A DNA stretch of 64,000 nt from Demequina sp. NBRC 110054 (lineage in GTDB: Bacteria > Actinomycetota > Actinomycetes > Actinomycetales > Demequinaceae): contig NZ_BBRK01000004.1 in the NCBI RefSeq assembly GCF_002090115.1, positions 682,001-746,000 of the forward strand, given 5' to 3'. The notes beneath the pieces are model-generated. The model had not been told where the DNA came from, made no database searches, and was given only the letters and a program-made list of their open reading frames with translations. Positions within the stretch are counted from its first letter, which is position 1. Each line of letters starts with the position of its first letter. This document shows positions 28,876 through 37,564 of this stretch, in pieces. A program made the translations under genes and the position numbers.

Positions 28876-28881
28876 TAGGCT
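28876..28881 (+). promoter_or_regulatory. -10 box of leaderless UGPase transcript
   Basis: TAGGCT, 7 nt before ATG 28889. The intervening CGGAGCC contains GGAG, but at 2 nt from ATG it is too close for a normal ribosome site. Confidence 0.45.
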
Positions 28882-28888
28882 CGGAGCC

Positions 28889-30292
28889 ATGAGCGATGCA
28901 GCAGGCCTCACGGCCGCCCAGACCAAGATGAAGGAGGCCGGCGTCAGCCAGGCCGCGATCGACGTGTTCACGCACTACTACGGGGAGCTCGAGGCCGGCG
29001 CGACCGGGCTCATCCTCGAGGACACGATCGAACCTCTGCTGGACCCGGCGAAGCTCGACGACGTCGACATCTCCGAGGAGGCGGCGAACGAGGCGCTCGC
29101 CAAGACCGCGATCATCAAGCTCAACGGCGGCCTCGGCACCTCGATGGGCATGGACCGCGCGAAGTCGCTCCTGCCCGTCCGCGACGGCAAGAGCTTCCTC
29201 GACCTGATCGCGGAGCAGATCACCAAGGCCCGCGGCGCCTCGGGCGCACGCCTGCCGCTGCTGCTCATGAACAGCTTCCGCACGACCGAGGACTCGCTCG
29301 CCGAGCTCGCGTCCCACGAGGATCTGGCCCTCGAGGGCCTGCCGCTCGACTTCCTCCAGAACAAGGAGCCGAAGCTGCTCGTGGACGGGCTCACCCCCGC
29401 CGAGTGGCCCCAGGACCCCGAGCTCGAGTGGTGCCCCCCTGGCCACGGTGACATCTACACCGCCATCCTTGCGTCCGGCGCGCTCGACGCCCTGCTCGAC
29501 GCGGGCTTCCGCTACGCGTGCGTGTCCAACTCCGACAACCTGGGCGCGGTCCCGAGCGCGAAGCTCGCGGGCTGGTTCGCCGCCTCGGGCGCGCCGTACG
29601 CCGCAGAGCTGTGCCCCCGCACCGCGATGGACCGCAAGGGCGGCCACCTCGCGATCCGCAAGTCCGATGGCCAGCTGATCCTGCGCGACACCGCGCAGAC
29701 GGCCGAGGACGAGATGCACTTCTTCACCGACGAGTTCCACCACCCGTTCTTCCACACGAACAACCTGTGGTGGGACCTCGAGAAGCTCAAGGCGGCGCTC
29801 ACCGAGCGCGGCGCGGTTCTCGGTCTCCCCCTGATCCGTAACAAGAAGACGGTGGACCCGACCGACAAGGAGTCGCCCGAGGTCTTCCAGATCGAGACCG
29901 CGATGGGCGCCGCGATCGAGGTGTTCGAGGGCGCGACCGCGATCGTCGTGGGCCGCGACCGCTTCCTGCCGGTCAAGACGACGAACGAGCTGCTCCTCCT
30001 GCGCTCGGACGCCTACACGCTCGACGAGGACGGCGCGCTGCGCCTCGCAGTCCGCAAGGCGCCGATGATCGACCTCGACTCGGACTACTACAAGACCGTC
30101 GAGGACTTCGACCGGCACTTCCCCTACGGCGTGCCCTCACTCAAGGAGGCCTCGTCCCTGACGATCTACGGCGACTGGACGTTCGGCAAGAACGTGACCG
30201 TCGTCGGCACCGTGGTGCTCGAGGACGACAACGGCGAGCCGAACTTCGTGAACGACAACACGGTGCTCGAGGGCGGCATCATCGAGGGCTGA
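28889..30292 (+). CDS. UTP-glucose-1-phosphate uridylyltransferase (UDPGP type)
   Basis: 467 residues of the eukaryote-like UDPGP family rather than the bacterial GalU family. Conserved: LNGGLGTSMGMDRAKSLL (from about 78) for nucleotide and Mg binding, PLLLMNSFRT, GHGDIYTAI, VSNSDNLGAV, KGGHLAIRK, FHTNNLWWDL, IETAMGAAIEVF and KTTNELLLLRSD. A C-terminal left-handed beta-helix follows (YGDWTFGKNVTVVGTVVL). It makes UDP-glucose, the precursor of UDP-galactose and hence of UDP-galactofuranose made by Glf in this window. Monocistronic, leaderless promoter, converging on a sulfotransferase gene. Confidence 0.95.
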   Translation: MSDAAGLTAAQTKMKEAGVSQAAIDVFTHYYGELEAGATGLILEDTIEPLLDPAKLDDVDISEEAANEALAKTAIIKLNGGLGTSMGMDRAKSLLPVRDGKSFLDLIAEQITKARGASGARLPLLLMNSFRTTEDSLAELASHEDLALEGLPLDFLQNKEPKLLVDGLTPAEWPQDPELEWCPPGHGDIYTAILASGALDALLDAGFRYACVSNSDNLGAVPSAKLAGWFAASGAPYAAELCPRTAMDRKGGHLAIRKSDGQLILRDTAQTAEDEMHFFTDEFHHPFFHTNNLWWDLEKLKAALTERGAVLGLPLIRNKKTVDPTDKESPEVFQIETAMGAAIEVFEGATAIVVGRDRFLPVKTTNELLLLRSDAYTLDEDGALRLAVRKAPMIDLDSDYYKTVEDFDRHFPYGVPSLKEASSLTIYGDWTFGKNVTVVGTVVLEDDNGEPNFVNDNTVLEGGIIEG

Positions 30293-30306
30293 GCCCAGGA
30301 CCCACG

Positions 30307-30367
30307 TCGCCGCGCGGACGGGCGGTGACTCGCCGCGCGGGCGGGCGGTGACTCGCCGCGCGGACGG
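30307..30367. repeat. 23-bp tandem repeat, 2.6 copies
   Basis: Units starting at 30307, 30330 and 30353 share TCGCCGCGCGG-A/G-CGGGCGGTGAC; the third copy is cut short. Each unit junction can fold a short GGCG/CGCC hairpin. It lies in the convergent gap between UGPase and a sulfotransferase, where it may act as a transcriptional barrier. Confidence 0.6.
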
Positions 30368-30427
30368 CGTCGGTTCGCTCCGCCCACGCGGCGGGACTGC
30401 GGTCGGAGCGACCAGGACTGCGGCCGT

Positions 30428-31672
30428 TCAGGCCCGCTTCGTGATGTCTCCGCGCCAGCGCTGGAGTCGCCGCACGGTCGCGTCTCCGGCGGCCCTCACA
30501 CGATCGTCGCGCGCCCTGAGGATCGCGGCCGTCACGATGTCGGCGGCCTCCTCGATCGGGACGGGCGGACGGTCGCTCTCGCTCGGGGCGGGGTGGCCCA
30601 CCGCGCGCCGCCACCGCCCGCCGCCGGGCTTCGCCGTCTTGACGCAGCGGACCGCGTCGTCGACGAGGTTGGCGGGCACGTGCGTCACAGGCGGCACCGG
30701 GGCGGCATCGGGCTTGGGCATCACGGCGTAGCTGCTCAGGTCCCCGATCACGTTCACGCCCAGGTCGCGGATCTTCCTGATCTGGCGCTTGGCGACCGCC
30801 TCGATCCTCGTCGCCCTCTGGGGCGGCAGCCTCAGGCGACCCTCCTCGGGAGTCGGCACGCGCGTGTTCTGGAGGCCATCGACCAGCGCGAACCGCACGA
30901 GCGAGCGGTACTCCGTCGCGTCGAGCACGGGGTCCTTCACCCGCTGGTTCACGAGACGGACGAGCTCGACCTCCTCGTAGGACAGGCCGCGGTTGGCGCG
31001 GTCGTCCTTGAGGTTCGACGAGAGCAGTCCATCGGGCAGCCCGAGCAGCGACTCGAAGGACTCGAACGCGAGCTCGGGACGAGTCTTGTCGAGCATCACG
31101 ACCGTGACCCGCTCGGGGCCGAGGCGGTCGACCCAGGGACGGGCGGCCTGGACCATGCCGTACTTGGCCCACACGCGCTTCGCGAGCTTGCCCTCACGCT
31201 CGACGACCACGCGCTTGAGCCACTTGCGATAGCCGACCTCGGTGCGCTGCTTGACGTACTGCTGCCACGCGGAGGGCAGGAGCTGGGCGAGCGGGCGCAC
31301 GGTGAGCACGACGTGGAGCTCGGGCCCGAACTGCGCGATGAGACGGTCGACCGCCTCCTCGTTCGTGCCGGCGATGAGCTCGGAGCTGAGGAAGAGGCGA
31401 TCCTTCGGGTTCTGGTCACGCTCGGCCACGAGCCGGTCCCACTTCACATCGTGGCGCTCCGAGTCGTAGCGCACGCCACCGGGGCCAAGGATGGACGACA
31501 GCGCCTCGCTGTGATTGAGCCCGATGCCCGGGTAGCGCACGCCATGCTTGAGAAGATCCGAGCGATGCTGCGAGGCGGCACCCTGGATCGACGTGGTCGC
31601 CGTCTTCATCATGCCGATATGGAGCACGCAGCCGCCCGGGCCGACCACCGCCTGCCTCGTCGCATCGCTCAT
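30428..31672 (-). CDS. PAPS-dependent sulfotransferase-like protein, single domain
   Basis: 414 residues from ATG 31672, chosen because AGGAAGGTG stands 5 nt upstream; a longer frame to 31696 has no such site. The PAPS loop is HIGMMKTATTSIQG (about 18-31), with a Met-Met in place of the more usual Pro-Lys start. TVRPLAQLLPSAWQQ supplies the 3'-phosphate R and S, and GVNVIGDLSSYAV is the terminal motif shared with the other three sulfotransferase-like proteins of this window. The C-terminus is basic and Pro-rich. It is set apart from the sulfotransferase/glf operon by 9 kb but is clearly the same family. The acceptor is unknown. Confidence 0.78.
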   Translation of the reverse strand: MSDATRQAVVGPGGCVLHIGMMKTATTSIQGAASQHRSDLLKHGVRYPGIGLNHSEALSSILGPGGVRYDSERHDVKWDRLVAERDQNPKDRLFLSSELIAGTNEEAVDRLIAQFGPELHVVLTVRPLAQLLPSAWQQYVKQRTEVGYRKWLKRVVVEREGKLAKRVWAKYGMVQAARPWVDRLGPERVTVVMLDKTRPELAFESFESLLGLPDGLLSSNLKDDRANRGLSYEEVELVRLVNQRVKDPVLDATEYRSLVRFALVDGLQNTRVPTPEEGRLRLPPQRATRIEAVAKRQIRKIRDLGVNVIGDLSSYAVMPKPDAAPVPPVTHVPANLVDDAVRCVKTAKPGGGRWRRAVGHPAPSESDRPPVPIEEAADIVTAAILRARDDRVRAAGDATVRRLQRWRGDITKRA

Positions 31673-31808
31673 GACATCACCTTCCTGGGTCCGCACACGA
31701 TCCTCGTCCGTGCGTCGGTCGGTGGAATGTGCCTCACCAGCCTACGGCTCCGCGGTCGCGGGCGAGGACGCTCACGCATGGCAGGTCGCGGAGGGCAGGG
31801 TGCCCGGA

Positions 31809-32390
31809 CTACGTGGCGGCGGTCTCAAGGATCTCGGCGACCGCCACGTACTGGAGGAACCATCCGACGACCGTCGCGAGCGCACCGGCGACGGCCAGCA
31901 GGATCCCGACGCGCCCGACCCACGGGTTGGTCGCGTAGCCCCGCACCGCGGCATTGTGCGAGCGCACCCCGTAGACGAACCCCCACCCCGCCATGAGGAT
32001 CGCGACGCCGAGCGGCATGAGCATCGCGCCGAGGAAGAGCCCGACCGCGGTGACGACCGCAGCCGCGACCCCCAGACCAACGGAGTACCAGCCCAGATGG
32101 TTGAGCTCGTTCGAGACGGAGCGCACGGGCTCGAGCGCCGGCAGCACGCCGGGATAGCCGGGCGCCGAGGACGGATCCGGGATGCCCGCCGTCCCGGGAT
32201 GACCGGCTGCCCCCGATGAGTCGGGAGCGCTGGACACGACGAAAGACGTGAGAGCCGCCCCTCCCTGGTCCCAGCCGTCGTCCCAGCCGGAACCGCCCGC
32301 GGGAGGCTTCGTGGGTCCCTCCCACGGCACGTACGGCTTCCCATCGAGGCCGATCTCCATGCGCGGAGACTTCTGGTCGTCAGGCTGCAC
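31809..32390 (-). CDS. Small membrane protein with Pro/Gly-rich cytoplasmic N-terminus
   Basis: 193 residues from GTG 32390 (GGGGG 4 nt upstream); a start at 32408 is possible. The N-terminal ~90 residues are Gly/Pro/Ser/Asp-rich with EIGLDGKPYVPWEGPT. Three or so membrane segments follow (WYSVGLGVAAAVVTAVGLF, LGVAILMAGWGFVYG, VGILLAVAGALATVVGWFL). DUF4190-like in layout. No function can be assigned. It is alone between a sulfotransferase and the E2 gene. Confidence 0.7.
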   Translation of the reverse strand: MQPDDQKSPRMEIGLDGKPYVPWEGPTKPPAGGSGWDDGWDQGGAALTSFVVSSAPDSSGAAGHPGTAGIPDPSSAPGYPGVLPALEPVRSVSNELNHLGWYSVGLGVAAAVVTAVGLFLGAMLMPLGVAILMAGWGFVYGVRSHNAAVRGYATNPWVGRVGILLAVAGALATVVGWFLQYVAVAEILETAAT

Positions 32391-32501
32391 GTTTCCCCCG
32401 TCCCTCACCGGCCCCCGCCGGTCGATGCCGGCGGCTGGCCGACCCGAGCCGGCCCCCGCCGGCGTCGTGGAGCCGACGTTACCGTTGCGGCGGCGGGACC
32501 G

Positions 32502-33971
32502 CTACGCCCAGACGAGTCCCTGCGACGGATCCTGCATGACCCGACCCACGTCGGCGAGGACGCGCGCGCCGAGCTCGCCGTCCACGAGGCGGTGGTCGAC
32601 GCTCAGCGCGAGCTGCGTGACCCAGCGGATCTTGATCTCGCCCTCGTGCACCCACGGCTGCTCGCGGATCGCGCCGAACGCGAGGATCGCGGCCTCGCCG
32701 GGGTTGAGGATCGGCGTGCCGGTGTCGATGCCGAGCGGGCCGACGTTCGTGATCGTGATCGTGCCGTCCCTGAGCGCCGACGGCGGGGTCTTCGACTCGC
32801 GCGCGAGCCCGGTGAGCTCCTGGATCTCGTCCGCGAGGGCGTGCAGCGGGAGGCGGTGCGCGTCCTTGATGTTGGGCACGAGCAGGCCGCGCGGCGTGGA
32901 GGCCGCGATGCCGAGGTTCACGTAGTGCTTGTAGACGATCTCCTGGGCGGACTCGTCCCAGCTCGCGTTGATCTCGGGGTGGCGACGCGCGGCGAGCAGC
33001 AGTGCCTTCGCGACGATGAGCAGCGGCGTGACGCGCACGTCCGCGAACTCGCGGTCCTTCTTGAGGCGCGCGACGAGGTTCATGGTCTCGGTGACGTCGA
33101 CCGTGAGGAACACCGTGACGTGGGGAGCGGTGAACGCCGACGACACCATCGCCTCGGCGGTGCGCTTGCGGACCGAGCGCACGGGGACCCGTGTCGCGCG
33201 CCCGTCCTTGGTCATCGTCCCGGACTCAAGCCACGGCTGGTCGTCGCCGGGGTAGGTCGCGAGCACCTGAGGGCTGAACGACTTGGCCGCGGACTCGACG
33301 TCCTCGCGCGTCACGAGGCCGCCGATCCCGGACGGGGTGATGGTCGTGAGGTCGATGCCGAGCTCCTTGGCGAGCTTGCGCACCGGGGGCTTCGCGAGCA
33401 CGGGGTACTCGCTGTCGCCCTCGCCGCCGATCGGCTCGAGCGCGTCGTCGCGTCGGGGACGGCGCTTCGCCGACCCGGCGCGCACGCCGTAGCCCACGAG
33501 CACGGCGCCCGCAGGCTCGTCCACAATCTCCGCCGCGCCCGAGGGAGCGGGAGCCGTGGCCGGGGACGATGCGACGGCTGCGGGGGCAGCCTGGGACGCG
33601 GACGATGCGGCAGCCGCCTGGGGGGCAGCGATCGCCTCGGACGACGCAGCGGACACGGACGATGCGGCGGCACCCTGGGAGGCAGCGGTCGCCTCCGGCG
33701 CGGGCGCCGGGGCGGCCTCGCCGCCCGGGTCGACGTCGAACGTCGCGATCACGGCGCCGACGTCCACGGTGTCGCCGACCTCGGCGAGCAGCTCGGTGAC
33801 GACCCCGTCGACGGGGCACGGGAGCTCGACCAGCGACTTCGCGGTCTCGACCTCGAGGAGAGGCTGGTTCACCTCGACGGTGTCGCCGACCTTGACGTGC
33901 CAGGTGACGACGTCGGCCTCGGTGAGGCCCTCACCCGCATCGGGCATGCGGAACGACTCGAACGTGGGCAT
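32502..33971 (-). CDS. 2-oxoacid dehydrogenase E2 (dihydrolipoamide acyltransferase)
   Basis: 489 residues. A lipoyl domain has VETAKSLVELP with the lipoylated Lys at 45. A long Ala/Pro/Ser linker (about 85-165) follows, then a peripheral-subunit-binding domain (VRKLAKELGIDLTTI). The catalytic domain ends with DHRLVDGELGARVL, where His 460 and the Asp are the catalytic pair. It transfers acyl groups from lipoamide to CoA. Substrate (pyruvate or branched-chain 2-oxoacids) is not settled by sequence; a single lipoyl domain and separate alpha/beta E1 favour branched-chain or PDH-like complexes. ATG 33971 has AGGAG. Last gene of a three-gene operon; no E3 is adjacent. The linker carries three GGACGATGC words. 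Confidence 0.93.
   Translation of the reverse strand: MPTFESFRMPDAGEGLTEADVVTWHVKVGDTVEVNQPLLEVETAKSLVELPCPVDGVVTELLAEVGDTVDVGAVIATFDVDPGGEAAPAPAPEATAASQGAAASSVSAASSEAIAAPQAAAASSASQAAPAAVASSPATAPAPSGAAEIVDEPAGAVLVGYGVRAGSAKRRPRRDDALEPIGGEGDSEYPVLAKPPVRKLAKELGIDLTTITPSGIGGLVTREDVESAAKSFSPQVLATYPGDDQPWLESGTMTKDGRATRVPVRSVRKRTAEAMVSSAFTAPHVTVFLTVDVTETMNLVARLKKDREFADVRVTPLLIVAKALLLAARRHPEINASWDESAQEIVYKHYVNLGIAASTPRGLLVPNIKDAHRLPLHALADEIQELTGLARESKTPPSALRDGTITITNVGPLGIDTGTPILNPGEAAILAFGAIREQPWVHEGEIKIRWVTQLALSVDHRLVDGELGARVLADVGRVMQDPSQGLVWA
33564..33665. repeat. Cluster of three GGACGATGCG words in the E2 linker
   Basis: Copies start at 33564, 33600 and 33657, all in the same orientation, in the DNA encoding the unstructured Ala-rich linker of E2 (where each reads Ala-Ser-Ser on the coding strand). 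They belong to a word found 24 times in the window. Confidence 0.85.
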
Positions 33972-33981
33972 CGCGGGTCTC

Positions 33982-35031
33982 CTAGTGAGCCATCAGGCGG
34001 TCGACGGCATCGAGGACGCGGTCGAGGTTGGGCAGGAACTCGTGCTCGAACTTCGACGGCGGGTACGGCATGTGGAAGCCTCCGACGCGCATCACGGGGG
34101 CCTTGAGGTGGAAGAAGGCCTCCTCGCCCACGCGGGCGGCGATCTCCGCGCCGACGCCGTGGGCGGTCGGGGCCTCATGGACCACGACGACGCGACCCGT
34201 GCGCTTCGCGGAGCGCACGACGGTGGGGATGTCGAGCGGCGAGATCGACCGCAGGTCGACGACCTCGACGCTCGTGCCCTCGTCGGCGGCGACGTCGGCG
34301 ACCTGGAGCGCGGTGCGCACCGTCGGGCCGTAGGCGACGAGAGTGACGTCCGTGCCGGGACGCGCGATCCGGGCCCGCCCGATGTCGGCGGTGGCGGCCG
34401 CATCGTCCAGGCGCGTGCGCACGGCGTCCGTGTCGACGTCGCCCTTGTCCCAGTAGCGGGCCTTGGGCTCGAGGAAGAGGACGGGGTCGGGCGCGAAGAT
34501 CGACTGCTGAACCATGTCGAAGGCGTCCTGCGGCGTGGCAGGCGAGCAGATCCTCAGACCCGCGGTGTGCGCGAAGAGCGCCTCGATCGACTCGCTGTGG
34601 TGCTCGATCGCGCCGATGTCGCCCGCGAAGGGCACACGGATGACGACGGGCAGCTGGATCGCGCCGTGCGAGCGGTAGTGCATCTTGGCGAGCTGCGTCG
34701 TGATCTGGTTGAAGGCCGGGAAGATGAAGCCGTCGAACTGGATCTCGATCACGGGGCGGTAGCCGCGCATCGCCATGCCGATGGAGGTGCCGACGATCCC
34801 GGACTCGGCGAGCGGGGTGTCGATCACGCGGTCGCCGCCGAAGTCCTTGTGGAGGCCGTCGGTGACGCGGAAGACGCCGCCGAGCTGGCCGATGTCCTCG
34901 CCGAGCAGGAGCACCTTGTCGTCGCGCTCCATGGCGGCGCGCAGGCCCGCGTTGATCGCGCCCGCCATGGTCATGGTCTTCACGGCGGACTCGCGCTCGA
35001 CCGCGGTCGAGCCTGAGGTCGTGTCGGTCAT
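33982..35031 (-). CDS. 2-oxoacid dehydrogenase E1 beta subunit
   Basis: 349 residues from ATG 35031 (GAGGGGAG upstream). Typical transketolase-like beta chain: LLLGEDIGQLGGVFRVT near the start, DTPLAESGIVGTSIGMA, EIQFDGFIFPAFNQI, PVVIRVPFAG and the IEHHSESIEALFAH His-pair stretch, then a C-terminal domain with VVVHEAPTAHGVGAEIAA. It pairs with E1 alpha to decarboxylate the 2-oxoacid with thiamine diphosphate and reductively acylate E2. The start overlaps the E1 alpha stop by 4 bp (ATGA) and the stop lies 10 bp before E2. The longer frame to 35157 is E1 alpha read out of register. Confidence 0.95.
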   Translation of the reverse strand: MTDTTSGSTAVERESAVKTMTMAGAINAGLRAAMERDDKVLLLGEDIGQLGGVFRVTDGLHKDFGGDRVIDTPLAESGIVGTSIGMAMRGYRPVIEIQFDGFIFPAFNQITTQLAKMHYRSHGAIQLPVVIRVPFAGDIGAIEHHSESIEALFAHTAGLRICSPATPQDAFDMVQQSIFAPDPVLFLEPKARYWDKGDVDTDAVRTRLDDAAATADIGRARIARPGTDVTLVAYGPTVRTALQVADVAADEGTSVEVVDLRSISPLDIPTVVRSAKRTGRVVVVHEAPTAHGVGAEIAARVGEEAFFHLKAPVMRVGGFHMPYPPSKFEHEFLPNLDRVLDAVDRLMAH

Positions 35032-36158
35032 GCGTGGCTCCCCTCGTCGATGAAGGACTGCTGATAGCGGTCGAACCAGGCGCGCTCGGCCTCGACCTGG
35101 GCGTGCGGCTCGGCGTACACGTGGTCGAACATCGTGAGCAGCGGCGGGCGCTCCCACGACTTCACGGTCTCACGGGTCCGCTTGCCGAGCGCCTTGGCCT
35201 CGGCCGCGACCTCGTCGCGGTACTCCTGGGAGAGCTCGCCGAGCGAGTCGAGGTGCTTCTCGAGGCGCGCGATCGGGTCGCGCTGGCGCCACTTCTCCTC
35301 GTCGGCGTGGCTGCGGTAGCGCGTCGGGTCGTCCGACGTGGTGTGCGCCGCCATGCGGTAGGTGAACGCCTCGATCAGCACGGGGCCCTGGCCGGCGCGC
35401 GCATGGCGCAGCGCCCACTGGGTGACCGCGTGGACGGCGATCACGTCGTTGCCGTCGACGCGCACGCGCGGGATGCCGAAGCCGTCGGCGCGCTGAGCGA
35501 GCGTGACGCGCGACTGCCGCGTGGTGGGCTCGGAGATCGCGAACTGGTTGTTCTGGATGAAGAAGACGATCGGCGCGTTGTTGACCGACGCGAAGACGAA
35601 CGCCTCGTTGACGTCGCCCTGGCTGGTCGCTCCGTCGCCGAAGTAGCAGACGACGGCGCCGTCCTTGTCGGGCTGGCCGGACGCGACGAGGCCGTCGCGA
35701 TCCATCGCCATCGCGTAGCCGGTCGCGTGCAGCGTGTGCGCGCCGATGACCAGCGTGTAGAGGTGGAACGAGTGCTGCGCGGGGTCCCACGACCCGTGCT
35801 CGAGGCCGCGGAACAGGGTGAGCATCTGCGGCAGGTCGACGCTGCGGGTGAGCGCCACGCCGTGCTCGCGGTAGCTGGGGAACACGTAGTCAGGCTCGCG
35901 GATCGCGGTGCCCGAGCCGATCTGGGCAGCCTCCTGGCCCAGGCACGACACCCACAGTCCGAGCTCGCCCTGGCGCTGGAGGCTCGTGGCCTCGGCGTCG
36001 AAGGCGCGGGTGAGCGTCATGAGGCGCCATGAGAGGCGGAGGGCCTCGGGCGTGAGGTGCGAGGCGTACGGCTCCCAGTCGGGGTCGCCGACGCGGGTGC
36101 CGTCGGCGTCCAGCAGCTGGACGAGCCCTTCGTCGCTGAGCGGTCCCATTGCTTCCAC
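35028..36158 (-). CDS. 2-oxoacid dehydrogenase E1 alpha subunit
   Basis: About 376 residues. The thiamine-diphosphate motif is YFGDGATSQGDVNEAF with FFIQNNQFAIS downstream. The phosphorylation-loop-like sequence YRMAAHTTSDDPTRYR is conserved. Start chosen at GTG 36158, 6 nt after GGGGAG; ATG 36149 is an alternative. A TTG-initiated frame to 36212 would run into the operator and is not credible. First gene of the E1alpha-E1beta-E2 operon. A double inverted repeat 46-75 bp upstream is a likely operator. Confidence 0.95.
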   Translation of the reverse strand: MEAMGPLSDEGLVQLLDADGTRVGDPDWEPYASHLTPEALRLSWRLMTLTRAFDAEATSLQRQGELGLWVSCLGQEAAQIGSGTAIREPDYVFPSYREHGVALTRSVDLPQMLTLFRGLEHGSWDPAQHSFHLYTLVIGAHTLHATGYAMAMDRDGLVASGQPDKDGAVVCYFGDGATSQGDVNEAFVFASVNNAPIVFFIQNNQFAISEPTTRQSRVTLAQRADGFGIPRVRVDGNDVIAVHAVTQWALRHARAGQGPVLIEAFTYRMAAHTTSDDPTRYRSHADEEKWRQRDPIARLEKHLDSLGELSQEYRDEVAAEAKALGKRTRETVKSWERPPLLTMFDHVYAEPHAQVEAERAWFDRYQQSFIDEGSHA

Positions 36159-36203
36159 AGTGAACTCCCCTGCAGATCGAGGGCGCGCAGGGTCGCGCGC
36201 TAA

Positions 36204-36233
36204 CCTACGCAAGCGTAGGCTACGGTTCCGTAG
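36204..36233. promoter_or_regulatory. Double inverted-repeat operator of the 2-oxoacid dehydrogenase operon
   Basis: Two abutting palindromes: CCTACG-CAAG-CGTAGG (36204-36219) and CTACGG-TT-CCGTAG (36220-36233). The half-site (C)CTACG(G) occurs four times in 30 bp. Placed 46-75 bp before the E1 alpha GTG, so it should overlap the promoter. The form suits a TetR- or MerR-type repressor responding to an acyl-CoA or amino-acid signal. Regulator not in the window. Confidence 0.7.
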
Positions 36234-36375
36234 GTTGCAAACGTCACGCGGCGCTACCGCGTGTGATCAGGGACGATGCGGTCGCGCAGGCCTCACAGGA
36301 CGGCTCGGGAGGTCCGGATCAGGCGGGCCTCACAGACGCCGTCACGCGTCTCCGGCGCAGTCCCACCGTTCCGGC

Positions 36376-37347
36376 TCAGTCGCGCCGCGAGGTCGGGCTC
36401 GCGGGCAGCGCGGGCCCGTACTGCTGCTCCTTGAGACGCTCGAGCGCCTGCTCGTGCAGGGTGCGGTTGGTCTTGAGCAGATCTGACAGCACCCCGAGAG
36501 CGAGCGACAGGAACGCTCCCATCACGAACACCGCGCCGAGCAGCAGTGACTGGAAGTGGTTGCCCTGGTCGCCCGTCGCCACGAGCACCAGGTAGCGGAC
36601 GTACGGGAACACTCCGATGAGACCGAACAACGCTCCGAGCGACATGAAGATCGTCCACGGCCTGAACATGATGTAGGACCGCAGGATCGCCTGCGCCGAC
36701 TTCATCATGTGCTCGAGGCTGCTGCTGAAGAGCCGCGACTCGCGGGTCTTCGGGTTGGTGTCGACCGCGACCGACGCGATGGCGAGCCGCTTGTTGCCGG
36801 CCTGGATGATCGTCTCCATGCAGTAGCTGAACTGCGTGATGACGTTGAGGCGATAGATCGCGAACTTCGAGTACGCGCGGAAGCCCGAGGCCGCATCGGG
36901 CAGGTCCGTGCCGGCGGCCTTGTTGACGACCCACGAGCCGAACCGCTGCATCGCCTTCTTGAAGGGCGAGAAATGGGCGATCTTGTGCGTCTGCCGATCG
37001 CCGATAACGATGTCGGCCTCACCCCGCAGGATGGGCGCCACGAGGTCGCCGATCCGGTCCTGCGGGTACTGGTTGTCGCCGTCCGTGTTCACGACGATGT
37101 CGGCGCCGTGCGCGAGAGCGTAGTCGAGCCCGTCGCGGAACGACGTCGCGAGCCCCATCGTCCGGTCGTGCCGAAGCACGTGCGCGCCGAACTCGCGAGC
37201 GATCTCCCCGGTGCGGTCGGTCGAGCCGTCATCGATGACGAGCAGCTCGACCTCGTCGACGCCGTCGATCTGGCGGGGCACCGACCCCAGCACGGTGGCG
37301 AGGGTCGCCTCCTCGTTGAGGCACGGTACCTGGACGAAGACCTTCAC
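36376..37347 (-). CDS. Dolichyl/polyprenyl-phosphate sugar synthase-like GT2 with two C-terminal membrane spans
   Basis: 323 residues. GT-A domain from residue 1: VFVQVPCLNEEATL, LVIDDGSTDRTGEI, NTDGDNQYP (metal site), GDRQTHKI and DLPDAASGFRAYSK. Two membrane segments follow (TIFMSLGALFGLIGVFPYV and LLLGAVFVMGAFLSLALGV) with a basic tail. This matches DPM1/GtrB-like enzymes that load a sugar on polyprenyl phosphate at the inner membrane. Start GTG 37347 is 6 nt after a TACGAT -10 box with no Shine-Dalgarno (leaderless), which rules out the longer frame to 37527. Monocistronic between the 2-oxoacid dehydrogenase operator and neuB. Confidence 0.88.
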   Translation of the reverse strand: MKVFVQVPCLNEEATLATVLGSVPRQIDGVDEVELLVIDDGSTDRTGEIAREFGAHVLRHDRTMGLATSFRDGLDYALAHGADIVVNTDGDNQYPQDRIGDLVAPILRGEADIVIGDRQTHKIAHFSPFKKAMQRFGSWVVNKAAGTDLPDAASGFRAYSKFAIYRLNVITQFSYCMETIIQAGNKRLAIASVAVDTNPKTRESRLFSSSLEHMMKSAQAILRSYIMFRPWTIFMSLGALFGLIGVFPYVRYLVLVATGDQGNHFQSLLLGAVFVMGAFLSLALGVLSDLLKTNRTLHEQALERLKEQQYGPALPASPTSRRD

Positions 37348-37353
37348 CCCGCG

Positions 37354-37359
37354 ATCGTA
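37354..37359 (-). promoter_or_regulatory. -10 box of leaderless polyprenyl-phosphate GT transcript
   Basis: TACGAT on the minus strand, 6 nt before GTG 37347. Confidence 0.5.
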
Positions 37360-37508
37360 GCCCCGCGAGGGACCCGCACGATCCGGCACGCTCGGCGACC
37401 CGCGCATCGTCCCTGAACAAGCGGCCCGAGGCGACTGGATCGGGCGCTCCACGGCCTCCGATCGCGGCACCCGTCGCGGTCGCCAGCGACGCCCGGACCC
37501 AGACACAA

Positions 37509-37547
37509 CGAAGGCGCCCGTCCTCACGAGGAGGACGGGCGCCTTCG
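37509..37547. terminator. Intrinsic terminator after neuB
   Basis: 17-bp perfect arms CGAAGGCGCCCGTCCTC (37509-37525) and its complement (37531-37547) around a 5-nt loop, followed on the minus strand by TTGTGTCT. It lies 18 bp past the neuB stop and closes the nonulosonate operon. Confidence 0.75.
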
Positions 37548-37564
37548 GAACGCGTCTGCGGGGA

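Noticed and set aside
30307..30367. CRISPR array
   Set aside because: Units abut without unique spacers and no cas genes are present.
36210..36212. TTG start for E1 alpha at 36212
   Set aside because: It would place coding sequence over the palindromic operator and lacks a ribosome site; GTG 36158 has GGGGAG at 6 nt.
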